Part shown: in pieces, positions 25,022 to 33,071 of the stretch
Layout of the letters: each line of letters begins with the position of its first letter
How positions within the stretch are numbered: the stretch's first letter is position 1
NCBI GenBank assembly: GCA_036407095.1
Contig: DASWZV010000039.1
Coordinates: forward strand, 103,245-167,244
Length of the DNA stretch: 64,000 bases
From: Gp6-AA40 sp036407095
GTDB taxonomy: Bacteria; Acidobacteriota; Vicinamibacteria; Vicinamibacterales; UBA2999
Reading direction: 5' to 3'
Translations under genes and position numbers: made by a program
The notes under the pieces: model-generated
Told to the model about the DNA's origin: nothing
Database searches by the model: none
Seen by the model: only the letters and a program-made list of their open reading frames with translations

Positions 25022-25818
25022 TGACCCCTGGAGCTCATGCCGGGGATCGCGGCGAGCAGACTCTGCGTGTACGCGTGCGTGGGAGCGCGAAGGATCTGGC
25101 GGACAGGACCCTGTTCGACCAGTCGCCCCCGATGCATCACCGCAACCCGGTCGGCGATCTCCGCGATCACACCGAAATCGTGCGTGATGAGTAGCAGCCC
25201 GAGGTTGTGTGTCGCTTTCAACTCACGGAGCAGATCGAGTACCTGGGCCTGAATGGTGACGTCGAGCGCCGTGGTCGGCTCGTCGGCGATGATGAGCGGC
25301 GGTCGGCACGCGAGCGCAATCGCGATCATGACCCGCTGACGCATTCCTCCCGAGAGCTGGTGTGGGTAGTCTCGAACGCGTCGCACCGGATCGGGGATCC
25401 GGACCAGTTGGAGCAGTTCAATCGCGCGCTGGCGTGCCTCGTGGGCGCTGGCCGCATGATGCACGGTGAGCGCTTCCGCTATCTGATCCCCAACCCGCAT
25501 GATGGGATTCAGCGCGCTCATTGGCTCCTGGAAGATCAACGAGATGCGTCCGCCGCGGACCGCGCGCATCTGCGATTCGGGCAGCGCCAGCAGATCACGT
25601 CCGTCGAAGATTACCTGGCCGCCGATGATTCTGCCCGGCGGCTGCAGGAGGCGCAGGATCGAGAAGGCGGTCACCGACTTGCCGCTGCCGGACTCGCCGA
25701 CCAGGCCGAGTGTCTCTCCACGATCGATGGTGAAGCTGACACCATCGACCGCGTTTGCTCCGGCCCCGGTCTCCGAGAAAGATACCGTCAGTCCCCGCAC
25801 GTCGAGCAGATGTGTCAT
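25018..25818 (-). CDS. Oligopeptide/dipeptide-type ABC ATPase, OppD-like, short
   Basis: A 266-residue ATPase: Walker A LVGESGSGKSVTAFSILRL, Q-loop LIFQEPMSALNPIMRVGDQI, signature SGGMRQRVMIAIALACRPPL, Walker B IIADEPTTALDVTIQAQVLD. It ends soon after HAYTQSLLAAIPGMSSRGQ. Most OppD/DppD proteins are about 320-340 residues and continue into a Cys-rich oligopeptide C-terminal domain, which is absent here. It is the first gene of the OppD-OppF pair and starts 9 nt after the methylmalonyl-CoA mutase gene, so all three may be in one transcript. Substrate unknown. Confidence 0.88.
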   Translation of the reverse strand: MTHLLDVRGLTVSFSETGAGANAVDGVSFTIDRGETLGLVGESGSGKSVTAFSILRLLQPPGRIIGGQVIFDGRDLLALPESQMRAVRGGRISLIFQEPMSALNPIMRVGDQIAEALTVHHAASAHEARQRAIELLQLVRIPDPVRRVRDYPHQLSGGMRQRVMIAIALACRPPLIIADEPTTALDVTIQAQVLDLLRELKATHNLGLLLITHDFGVIAEIADRVAVMHRGRLVEQGPVRQILRAPTHAYTQSLLAAIPGMSSRGQ

Positions 25819-25827
25819 CGACGGCGA

Positions 25828-27402
25828 TCAGGCGTTCGAGGCGTCGCGGTATTCGCCGAACACGCGACGCATCGTATCGGCAATCTCACCGAGCGTCGCA
25901 CGTTTTTCGACAGCATCGATGATGACGGGCACCAGGTTGTCCCCCTGACGTGCGGCCGTCGCGACAGCAGTCAATGCCGCGCGCCATTCGCTCTCGCTCC
26001 GGCCGGCGCGAACGGCCCGGACTCGTTCGATTTGCTGGCGCTCGATATCGGGGTCGAGCGCGAAGACAGCGGTGGACGATGCACCAGGCTGCACATAGCG
26101 ATTGACGCCGACCACGATCGTCTCGCCGCTGTCGACCGCTTGCTGCGCCGCATAGGCCGAATCCTGAATCTGGCGCTGAATGTATCCGGCTTCGATGGCC
26201 GCCAGGGTGCCACCCATCGCGTCGATGCGTGCGAGGTGCTCCATGACGCGACGCTCGATCCGGTTGGTCATCTCCTCGATGGCATATGCGCCGCCGACAG
26301 GGTCCACCGTGGATGCGACCCCGCTTTCGTGCAGCACGATCTGCTGTGTCCGGAGGGCAACGGTGGCGCTTTCCTCCGTGGGCAGCCCGAGGGCTTCGTC
26401 CCGACTGTTGCAGTGAAGCGACTGCGTCCCCCCAAGAACGGCCGACAACGCCTGCAGCGCCACACGGACGATGTTGTTGTCGGGTTGCTGCGCGGTCAGC
26501 GTGCTGCCCGCGGTCTGCGTGTGGAAGCGCAGTTGCTGCGCTCGCGGGTTGGTTGCACCGAAGCGGTCCCGCATCAGGCGGGCCCACAGCCGGCGGGCGG
26601 CGCGGAACTTCGCAATTTCCTCGAGAAAGTCGCTGTGCGCGTTGAAGAAGAACGATAGCCGCTGTCCCAAGGTGTTCACGTCGAGGCCCGCGGCCACCGC
26701 CGCCTCGACGTACGCGATACCGTGCGCGAAGGTAAACGCCACTTCCTGTACTGCGTCCGCGCCGGCTTCTCGAATGTGATACCCGCTGATCGAGATCGGG
26801 TTCCATTTCGGAACATGCCGCTCGCAATACGACATGATGTCGGTGACGATGCGAAGCGACGGGCGGGGTGGGTAGATATACGTCCCTCGTGCGACATACT
26901 CCTTGAGGATGTCGTTCTGGATCGTTCCCGCCAGACGATCGGGGGCCACACCCTGACGAGTGCCTGCGGCGACGTAGAGCGCGAGAAGGATGATCGCGGT
27001 CGCGTTGATCGTCATCGACGTCGACACCTGATCGAGAGGAATCCCGTCGAGCAGCGCCACCATGTCTTCGATCGAATCGATCGCGACGCCGACGCGTCCC
27101 ACCTCCCCGGCAGCCAGCGCATGATCTGAGTCGTATCCGATCTGTGTGGGCAGATCGAACGCGACGCTCAGTCCCATCACACCTTGCGACAACAGATAGC
27201 GGTACCTGCGATTGGATTCGGCGGCCGTCCCATAGCCCGCGTATTGGCGCATGGTCCAGGGACGGCCCCGGTACATGTCGGGCTGAACGCCGCGTGTAAA
27301 TGGAAAAGCGCCCGGGCTGCCGATGTCGAAGATCGGGTCGGCACTGCGCAGGTCGTCAGGATTGAAGTACGAGCGTTCTTTACCTGCGTCGCGCTTCGGC
27401 AC
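25828..27402 (-). CDS. Methylmalonyl-CoA mutase, large (alpha) chain without B12 domain
   Basis: Catalyses the B12-dependent rearrangement of a methylmalonyl-CoA-type substrate and succinyl-CoA, when paired with a separate cobalamin-binding subunit. The 524-residue TIM-barrel chain shows RPWTMRQYAGYGTAAESNRR, GLSVAFDLPTQIGYDSDH, DVNTLGQRLSFFFNAHSDF, RFHTQTAGSTLTAQQPDNNI and GGTQSLHCNSRDEALGLPTE. It ends before the DxHxxG cobalamin domain that single-chain mutases carry. The Tyr in RQYAGY favours methylmalonyl-CoA over isobutyryl-CoA, but this is not decisive. GTG 27402 has TAAAAT 7 nt upstream. The small subunit gene is not in the window. Confidence 0.93.
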   Translation of the reverse strand: MPKRDAGKERSYFNPDDLRSADPIFDIGSPGAFPFTRGVQPDMYRGRPWTMRQYAGYGTAAESNRRYRYLLSQGVMGLSVAFDLPTQIGYDSDHALAAGEVGRVGVAIDSIEDMVALLDGIPLDQVSTSMTINATAIILLALYVAAGTRQGVAPDRLAGTIQNDILKEYVARGTYIYPPRPSLRIVTDIMSYCERHVPKWNPISISGYHIREAGADAVQEVAFTFAHGIAYVEAAVAAGLDVNTLGQRLSFFFNAHSDFLEEIAKFRAARRLWARLMRDRFGATNPRAQQLRFHTQTAGSTLTAQQPDNNIVRVALQALSAVLGGTQSLHCNSRDEALGLPTEESATVALRTQQIVLHESGVASTVDPVGGAYAIEEMTNRIERRVMEHLARIDAMGGTLAAIEAGYIQRQIQDSAYAAQQAVDSGETIVVGVNRYVQPGASSTAVFALDPDIERQQIERVRAVRAGRSESEWRAALTAVATAARQGDNLVPVIIDAVEKRATLGEIADTMRRVFGEYRDASNA

Positions 27403-27409
27403 GTCGCGG

Positions 27410-27415
27410 ATTTTA
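27410..27415 (-). promoter_or_regulatory. -10 element, leaderless-type, methylmalonyl-CoA mutase gene
   Basis: The reverse strand reads TAAAAT, 7 nt, then the GTG start at 27402. No Shine-Dalgarno sequence is present. Confidence 0.55.
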
Positions 27416-27528
27416 ACCCAAGCCTTTGCGGGTCAGTTGATTACCGCCGTCCAGGTCGCGGTATCGACACCTCGAACCGCTCCGCTGGCGAAGCCTCTGT
27501 TCAAAACCCCAACAGATTGGCCGGTTTG

Positions 27529-27557
27529 TTGACACTGCGCCCGAATACCCCTACAAT
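27529..27557 (+). promoter_or_regulatory. Consensus housekeeping sigma promoter
   Basis: TTGACA (27529-27534), a 17-nt spacer, then TACAAT (27552-27557). Both hexamers and the spacing match the sigma-70 consensus closely. Initiation is expected near 27564, giving a leader of about 135 nt before the ATG at 27699. Confidence 0.85.
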
Positions 27558-27563
27558 GCCCGC

Positions 27564-27698
27564 CAGCCTTACTTGAGGCTAACCCTATACAAATGAACAT
27601 CTTTGGCGCCCAATCCCTGCCAGCCTCCCCGGTCAGCGCAGGATCGGATTGGGATCGCCCCCGGATCCCGGCCCGGCGGCGGATGAGGAGGAGCAGTA
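27564..27698 (+). ncRNA. Structured 5' leader or small RNA with two hairpins
   Basis: Two inverted repeats follow the predicted transcription start. AGCCT (27565-27569) pairs with AGGCT (27576-27580). A long stem, GGCGCCCAATCC (27605-27616), pairs with GGATTGGG (27646-27653) and CGCC (27656-27659) around a 2-nt bulge, and an inner CTGC/GCAG pair (27617-27620 with 27638-27641) sits below the loop. GGAGGAG then precedes the ATG. It resembles no riboswitch class known to me. It may simply stabilise the mRNA, regulate translation, or be released as a small RNA. Confidence 0.45.
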
Positions 27699-28013
27699 AT
27701 GGATGACGTCGTGAACCGGTTCGCAAAAGAGCTGGCCGACGCGATCGCCGCTGCCGTTGCCGAGAACCCTCAAGTGGAAGCCTGCCGCGCGAAAGCGCGT
27801 GAGGCTGGCTTTGATATGCGGGTCACGCTCGAAGCGGTCGTAGGCTTTGTCAGCCGGAACAACGGTGCGGCGGTGACGAAGATCACCACGCCTGCACGCC
27901 TGCTGCCTGCGCGGAAGGCGTTCGACTTGACGACCAACGACCGTCGATTCCTTCGCTCCCTTCGCATCGGGTGCGACGAGGCGCCGACCGAAGCAGTCGA
28001 CAACAACACCTAA
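27699..28013 (+). CDS. Hypothetical protein, 104 aa, behind a strong promoter
   Basis: No family recognised. Residues 1-40 are helical and amphipathic (VNRFAKELADAIAAAVAENP). The middle (VTLEAVVGFVSRNNGAAV) and basic/acidic C-terminus (DLTTNDRRFLRSLRIGCDEA) give no catalytic signature. No signal peptide or membrane segment. GGAGGAG 5-11 nt upstream fixes the start. It has its own consensus promoter, a structured leader and a rho-independent terminator 34 nt after the stop, so it is a self-contained, probably well expressed single-gene unit. A regulatory or nucleoid-type role is possible but unsupported. Confidence 0.75.
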   Translation: MDDVVNRFAKELADAIAAAVAENPQVEACRAKAREAGFDMRVTLEAVVGFVSRNNGAAVTKITTPARLLPARKAFDLTTNDRRFLRSLRIGCDEAPTEAVDNNT

Positions 28014-28047
28014 CCTCACGGGTCGCGCCCGACCCGACATCTCGACG

Positions 28048-28071
28048 AGAGGCTGCCGCGCAGCCTCTTTT
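28048..28071 (+). terminator. Rho-independent terminator
   Basis: AGAGGCTGC, loop CGC, GCAGCCTCT, then a short T run ending TTTTC. The 9-bp stem is perfect. It terminates the forward small-protein gene, and its last base touches the stop codon of gpmA on the other strand. Confidence 0.85.
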
Positions 28072-28820
28072 CACGTACCCGCTTTCCCTTGGTTGGCGAC
28101 CGCCGCTGCCTTCTGTTTGATCGTCTCCTGATCGCCAAGATAGAACTTCTGCAATGGCTCGAGCCGCTCGTTGAGCAAGTACACCAGCGGAATCCCCGTA
28201 GGAATGTTCAGATCGACGATGTCCTCATCGGAGATGTTGTCGAGATATTTCACCAGCGCGCGAAGGCTGTTTCCATGCGCGGCGATCAGCACTCGCTTTC
28301 CCGCTTTGATGTCCGGGGCGACCGTTTCATGCCAGTACGGAAGGAAGCGCGCGACGGTGTCTTTCAGCGACTCGGTCAGCGGCATCTCTGACGGCTTGAG
28401 ATTCGCGTACCGACGATCGTGCGATGGATGGCCGGGGTCTTCGGGCGCAAGCGGCGGCGGAGGGATATCGTAGCTGCGGCGCCAGATCTTCACTTGCGCC
28501 TCTCCGTGTTTCGCCGCGGTCTCGGCTTTGTTCAGGCCCTGCAGCGCACCATAGTGCCGCTCGTTGAGCCGCCACGAGCGCCGCTGCGGAATCCACATCA
28601 TGTCCATCTCGTCGAGGGCAATCCACAGCGTGCGGATCGCCCGCTTGAGCACCGACGTGTACGCGATGTCGAATTCGAACTTCTCGGCCTGCATCAGGCG
28701 GCCGGCTTCGCGGGCCTCGTCGCGCCCCCGGTCGGTGAGGTCCACATCGGTCCATCCGGTGAACCGATTCTCTTTGTTCCACGTGCTTTCGCCGTGGCGC
28801 AGCAAAACGAGTCTGAGCAT
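28071..28820 (-). CDS. gpmA: 2,3-bisphosphoglycerate-dependent phosphoglycerate mutase
   Basis: Interconverts 3- and 2-phosphoglycerate in glycolysis. The 249-residue protein opens MLRLVLLRHGESTWNKENRF, with the phosphorylated His in RHGE, and has GWTDVDLTDRGRDEAREAG, the NERHYGALQGLNKAETA segment diagnostic of GpmA, and the second catalytic His in LIAAHGNSLRALV. Longer in-frame starts to 29027 would overlap eno and are rejected. It is 13 nt downstream of eno on the same strand, so the two consecutive glycolytic enzymes are cotranscribed. Confidence 0.97.
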   Translation of the reverse strand: MLRLVLLRHGESTWNKENRFTGWTDVDLTDRGRDEAREAGRLMQAEKFEFDIAYTSVLKRAIRTLWIALDEMDMMWIPQRRSWRLNERHYGALQGLNKAETAAKHGEAQVKIWRRSYDIPPPPLAPEDPGHPSHDRRYANLKPSEMPLTESLKDTVARFLPYWHETVAPDIKAGKRVLIAAHGNSLRALVKYLDNISDEDIVDLNIPTGIPLVYLLNERLEPLQKFYLGDQETIKQKAAAVANQGKAGT

Positions 28821-28833
28821 GGTGGCAGACCGG

Positions 28834-30144
28834 TCAGGATGTGGCGGCACTGAACTGACGAATAGCGCCCGTTCCGGCGTACCGCGCACGCGCTCCGAGT
28901 TCTTCCTCGATTCGCAAAAGCTGGTTGTACTTCGCGACGCGGTCGCTGCGGCTGGCCGACCCGGTCTTGATCTGTCCGGCGCCGGTGCCGACGGCGAGAT
29001 CGGCGATCGTGCTGTCCTCGGTCTCACCTGATCGATGGGAGATGATCGTGGCGTAGCTGGCGGCGCGTGCCATGGCGATGGCGTCGAGGGTTTCTGATAC
29101 TGTGCCGATCTGATTGAGCTTCACGAGGATCGCGTTCCCTACCCCTTCCGCGATGCCCTTGCGCAGGATCTCGGGATTGGTCACGAACACATCGTCGCCC
29201 ACCAGCTGCACGCGATGTCCTAGGGCGCGCGTCAACGTCTGCCAACCGCTCCAGTCACCTTCGGCGACCCCGTCTTCGATCGAGATAATCGGGTATTGGC
29301 GCACCCAGTCGCTGTACATCTCGACCATCTGATCGGGCGTGCGCGACGGCTCGCCCGACTTCTTGAACACATAGGTGCCGTTGTCCCAGAGCTCGCTCGA
29401 CGCCACATCGAGCGCCAGGAACACATCGGTCCCCGCGCGAAATCCGGCTTTGCCGATCGCCTCGAGGACCACGTCGAGCGCCTCGCGGTTGGACTTGAGG
29501 TTCGGTGCGAACCCGCCCTCGTCGCCGACACCCGTTGAATGGCCGGCCTTTTTCAAGATCGCGCGGAGGGAATGGAAGATCTCCGTGCCGGCACGAAGGG
29601 CTTCCGCAAAGGTTGGGAGTCCCAGCGGCATCACCATGAACTCCTGCAGGTCGACATTGCTGTCGGCGTGCGCGCCGCCATTCAGGATGTTCATCATCGG
29701 AGCCGGCAGCACGAACCTGCCGTCGGCCGGGGCATCCCCACTCAATCGAGCGATCTGCTCGTAGAGGGGGCGGCCTTCGACCAGGGCTGCGGCCCGCACC
29801 GCGGCCATCGAGACGGCGAGCATAGCGTTCGCGCCCAGACGGCTTTTCGTCGGCGTGCCATCGAGCTCGATCAGCCGCCGATCGATCGCGCGTTGATCGA
29901 GCGACATTCCCTCGATGGCGCGGGCGATTTCGCCATTGACGTGATCGACCGCCTTCCTGACGCCCTTGCCGAGATAACGCCCTTTGTCGCCGTCCCGCAA
30001 CTCCAGGGCTTCACGTACGCCGGTTGATGCGCCAGACGGCACCGCGGCACGACCCATGGCCTTGCCGACCCAGACATCTGCTTCGACGGTGGGGTTGCCG
30101 CGCGAATCGAGGATCTCGCGGCCGTGAACACGAATGATTTGCAC
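28834..30144 (-). CDS. eno: Enolase
   Basis: Dehydrates 2-phosphoglycerate to phosphoenolpyruvate. In many bacteria it is also part of the RNA degradosome. The 436-residue protein begins IIRVHGREILDSRGNPTVEA and contains VPSGASTGVREALELRDGD, GVGDEGGFAPNL with the catalytic Glu, and Lys in LVKLNQIGTVSETL, followed by SHRSGETEDSTIADLAVG and GQIKTGSASRSDR. All enolase signatures are intact. The start is GTG at 30144, with AGGACAAGG shortly upstream. It is first in an operon with gpmA and lies 25 nt downstream of glgC, so glgC-eno-gpmA may share a transcript. Confidence 0.98.
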   Translation of the reverse strand: MQIIRVHGREILDSRGNPTVEADVWVGKAMGRAAVPSGASTGVREALELRDGDKGRYLGKGVRKAVDHVNGEIARAIEGMSLDQRAIDRRLIELDGTPTKSRLGANAMLAVSMAAVRAAALVEGRPLYEQIARLSGDAPADGRFVLPAPMMNILNGGAHADSNVDLQEFMVMPLGLPTFAEALRAGTEIFHSLRAILKKAGHSTGVGDEGGFAPNLKSNREALDVVLEAIGKAGFRAGTDVFLALDVASSELWDNGTYVFKKSGEPSRTPDQMVEMYSDWVRQYPIISIEDGVAEGDWSGWQTLTRALGHRVQLVGDDVFVTNPEILRKGIAEGVGNAILVKLNQIGTVSETLDAIAMARAASYATIISHRSGETEDSTIADLAVGTGAGQIKTGSASRSDRVAKYNQLLRIEEELGARARYAGTGAIRQFSAATS

Positions 30145-30169
30145 GATAGACCTTGTCCTTCGACGGGAG

Positions 30170-31456
30170 CTACGCTGTCACCCCCGTACGATCCGCAATC
30201 GCCTCAGCGCGCAGCGCCTCTTCGTCGATCGGCCCGATGAGCGGCTCATCGTCGGCGGTGACGACGACCACGCCGCCGTCGGTCACGTTGTGCCGGCGAC
30301 GATCCTCCTGCTCATCGAATCCGATGAGCGCTCCGCGCGGCACCAGCACGTCGCGATCGATGATCGCGCGCCGGATTCGGGCGTGCCGTCCGACGCGAAC
30401 GCCCGGCATCAGGATCGACTGATCGATGTGACAAAAGCTGTGTACGCGCACGTTCGGGCACAGGATGCTGGCGGTGATGCGGCTGCCGGAGATGATGCAG
30501 CCGCTGGAGATTACCGAGTCGAGCGCCTGGCCGCATCGCCGGTGCTCCTCTGCGAAGACGAACTTCGCCGGCGGCGCCTGAGGCTGATACGTGCGCAGCG
30601 GCCATTCAGGATCGTACAGATTGAAATCGGGATTCACCTGACACAGATCCATGCTCGCATCGTAGTACGCGTCCAGGGTGCCGATATCGCGCCAGTATTT
30701 CGACGCTTTCTTGTTCTCGTCGTAGAAGCGATAGGCGAAGACCGGAGACGAAGCGAGGAGCTCCGGGATGATGTTCCGCCCGAAGTCGTGCTGACTCTCG
30801 GGTTGAATCGCATCGTCTTCCAACGCTCGCACGAGCACATCGGCGCGAAAGATATAGATACCCATCGATGCGAGCGCGACGCCGGGTGAACCCGGGATGG
30901 GTGTCGGATGCTCGGGCTTCTCCTGAAACCCGGTGACCCGTTCGTCCTGATCGATGTTGACGATCCCGAACCGACTGCTCTCGGCGGCGGGGATTTCGAG
31001 CGCCGCGAGCGTCACGGCGGCATTGTGATCGAGGTGGAACCGCAGCATCTTTGAGTAGTCCATCTTGTAGACGTGATCGGCCGAGAGCACGATGACGTGA
31101 CTCGGTGATTCGCGTTCGATCGAATACAAATTCTGGAAGACGGCGTCGGCGGTGCCGAGATACCAGTGCTCGCCGACGCGTTTCTGGGGCGGGAGGATTT
31201 CGATGAACTCTCCAAGTTCCTCGGAGACGACATTCCATCCCATCCGGATATGGCGATTGAGCGAGAGCGATTTGTACTGAGTCGCGATGAAGATGCGTCT
31301 GAGCCCCGAGTTGATGCAGTTGCTCAGGGTGAAGTCGATGATCCGGTAGGGACCGCCGAAGTAGACTGCGGGTTTCGCCCGCTCCTTCGTCAGCGGATAA
31401 AGCCGCTCACCCGCGCCGCCAGCAAGCAGGATGACAAGAATATCGTCCAGGACCAT
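30170..31456 (-). CDS. glgC: Glucose-1-phosphate adenylyltransferase
   Basis: Makes ADP-glucose for glycogen synthesis; usually the committed, allosterically controlled step. The 428-residue protein has the nucleotide-binding N-terminus VILLAGGAGERLYPLTKERA, the sugar-phosphate region FGGPYRIIDFTLSNCINSGL, WYLGTADAVFQN, the SADHVYKMDY metal site and the KYWRDIGTLDAYYDAS region. A left-handed beta-helix domain fills the C-terminal third (SVISSGCIISGSRITASILC). No other glycogen genes are nearby; lower-glycolysis genes follow on the same strand. GGAAGGA precedes the ATG. Confidence 0.95.
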   Translation of the reverse strand: MVLDDILVILLAGGAGERLYPLTKERAKPAVYFGGPYRIIDFTLSNCINSGLRRIFIATQYKSLSLNRHIRMGWNVVSEELGEFIEILPPQKRVGEHWYLGTADAVFQNLYSIERESPSHVIVLSADHVYKMDYSKMLRFHLDHNAAVTLAALEIPAAESSRFGIVNIDQDERVTGFQEKPEHPTPIPGSPGVALASMGIYIFRADVLVRALEDDAIQPESQHDFGRNIIPELLASSPVFAYRFYDENKKASKYWRDIGTLDAYYDASMDLCQVNPDFNLYDPEWPLRTYQPQAPPAKFVFAEEHRRCGQALDSVISSGCIISGSRITASILCPNVRVHSFCHIDQSILMPGVRVGRHARIRRAIIDRDVLVPRGALIGFDEQEDRRRHNVTDGGVVVVTADDEPLIGPIDEEALRAEAIADRTGVTA

Positions 31457-31700
31457 CTCGTGGTGTGTCCTTCCGAATCACGATCGTAGCCGCGTTGTCG
31501 CGCCCGAACGTCGTGGTCGAGGTCCCGTTGAGTCGTGCGCCTTCAGCGGCACGGTCCCCCCGGCATGGACCGTACCCATCGCTCGCGAGTGGGCGTTTAC
31601 GCGCCGCGAGTCGCCGCCAAGGGGCAATGATTTTAGCATGCGCCTTTGAGCGCACCGTGTCATCCCGCTCGAAATACTCGTGTTTTGGGCGTCCGCTCGA

Positions 31701-31729
31701 TTGACTTGCCTGACACCCGTGCCTATGAT
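31701..31729 (+). promoter_or_regulatory. Housekeeping promoter of the secreted-protein gene at 31800
   Basis: TTGACT (31701-31706), 17-nt spacer, TATGAT (31724-31729). It lies within the 343-bp gap between divergent glgC and the secreted-protein gene, giving a leader of about 65 nt. Nothing else was recognised in that gap; a matching promoter for glgC was not found. Confidence 0.8.
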
Positions 31730-31799
31730 CAGACGATTCGGATTCTTGGATATGCCCGCCATGACAGCGGTGTATCGTGGACGAGGAAGCGAGGCATTC

Positions 31800-32999
31800 A
31801 TGTACGTTCGTCGGGTCTTTGCCGTCTGTGCTCTGGCGGCCATGGTCGGCGCGGCGTGGCCGGTCGTCGCGCAACGGAATAACGACAACAAACAGAAACA
31901 GCAGCAGTCGGCGCGAAGTCCCCAGGAACAACAGGATGTACAGGCGCTCGTGCAGGCTGTCGATTCGGCCTTGATGGCCGATACTGGTATTCCAGTTCCG
32001 AACGGGACGACCCCATCGGCACCGCCCGCGTCCGCACCAACCCCGAAGCCCTTGACCGTAGGTGGTCCGGACAAGTCGCAAGGTGAGATCCCCATCAAGT
32101 GGGAGATGAACCATTTCGTGAAGGGACAGACCGACACCTACATTCCCTTCACGCTCAACGTCGATCGCGCGAGCGTACCCGGCGGTGCTGCCGTCTACAT
32201 CCGGATCGTGAATGCCGAGCAGGCCAACGCGTTTGCCACCATGATGGCGAAGATGGCCTCGGCGCAGGGCAACAACAAGAATCAGCCGGCGTCGCGCCCG
32301 ACGTTCGCCTGGGACAGCATCAACTTCATCGACGTCCCCGAGGACGGCAAGGTCTCACGCGCAGTTCAGCTCAAGCCCGGGCCATACGCGATGTTCGTGG
32401 CGGTGAAAGAGAAGACGCCCGCGTCGGCCGCCGGCGGAGGAAAGAACGACAAGAAGAACGACAAGAACCAGCCGGCACCCGCTGCGTCAGTGGGCAAGGT
32501 GGGGATTCTGCGGCACGACCTGACGGTGCCCGACTTCACCGCAAACGAGCTGAGCACGAGCAGCGTGATCATCGCCCGGTCGGTTGAACAGGTCTCGGGC
32601 CCGACCGGCGACCAGGAATCCAATCCCTACGTGTTCGGTCCGATGAAGATCACGCCGTCCATCGACGGCAAGTTCTCCAAGAAGGACGAACTGAGCGTGA
32701 TCTTCTGGATCTACGGTGCGCAGGCGGCGGCGACCGGAAAGCCGGACGTCACGATCGATTTCAATTTCCATCAACGGCTGCCGGAAGGCGACAAGTACTT
32801 CAACAAGACCGCGCCACAGCAGCTGAATGAGCAGACGCTTCCGAAGGAGTTCAGCGTGGCGTTGGGCCACCAGCTCCCGGGAAGCCTGGTTGTGCCGTTG
32901 GCAAGTTTTCCAGCAGGCGACTATCGCCTGGAGATCAAGGTCACGGATAAGCCGTCGGGGAAAACCGTGACGCAGAACGTCAATTTCACGGTTGTGTAG
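31800..32999 (+). CDS. Secreted protein of unknown function
   Basis: The 399-residue product has a signal peptide (MYVRRVFAVCALAAMVGAAW, then PVVAQ). A low-complexity Asn/Lys/Gln stretch follows (NNDNKQKQQQSARSPQEQQ), then beta-rich sequence with IKWEMNHFVKGQTDTYIPFT, a Lys/Asn insert (GGGKNDKKNDKNQPAP) and a C-terminal beta domain (FPAGDYRLEIKVTDKPSGKT). The ending resembles an immunoglobulin-like or macroglobulin-like strand set. GAGG precedes ATG 31800. The next gene encodes an outer-membrane protein on the same strand 72 nt later, so they may act together at the cell surface. Confidence 0.75.
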   Translation: MYVRRVFAVCALAAMVGAAWPVVAQRNNDNKQKQQQSARSPQEQQDVQALVQAVDSALMADTGIPVPNGTTPSAPPASAPTPKPLTVGGPDKSQGEIPIKWEMNHFVKGQTDTYIPFTLNVDRASVPGGAAVYIRIVNAEQANAFATMMAKMASAQGNNKNQPASRPTFAWDSINFIDVPEDGKVSRAVQLKPGPYAMFVAVKEKTPASAAGGGKNDKKNDKNQPAPAASVGKVGILRHDLTVPDFTANELSTSSVIIARSVEQVSGPTGDQESNPYVFGPMKITPSIDGKFSKKDELSVIFWIYGAQAAATGKPDVTIDFNFHQRLPEGDKYFNKTAPQQLNEQTLPKEFSVALGHQLPGSLVVPLASFPAGDYRLEIKVTDKPSGKTVTQNVNFTVV

Positions 33000-33071
33000 G
33001 GCGGGGCGAGTAAGTGGGCAAGTGGTGATGGTTGGTCGAGAACTGTGACCAGCCAGAAGAAGAGCACGACG

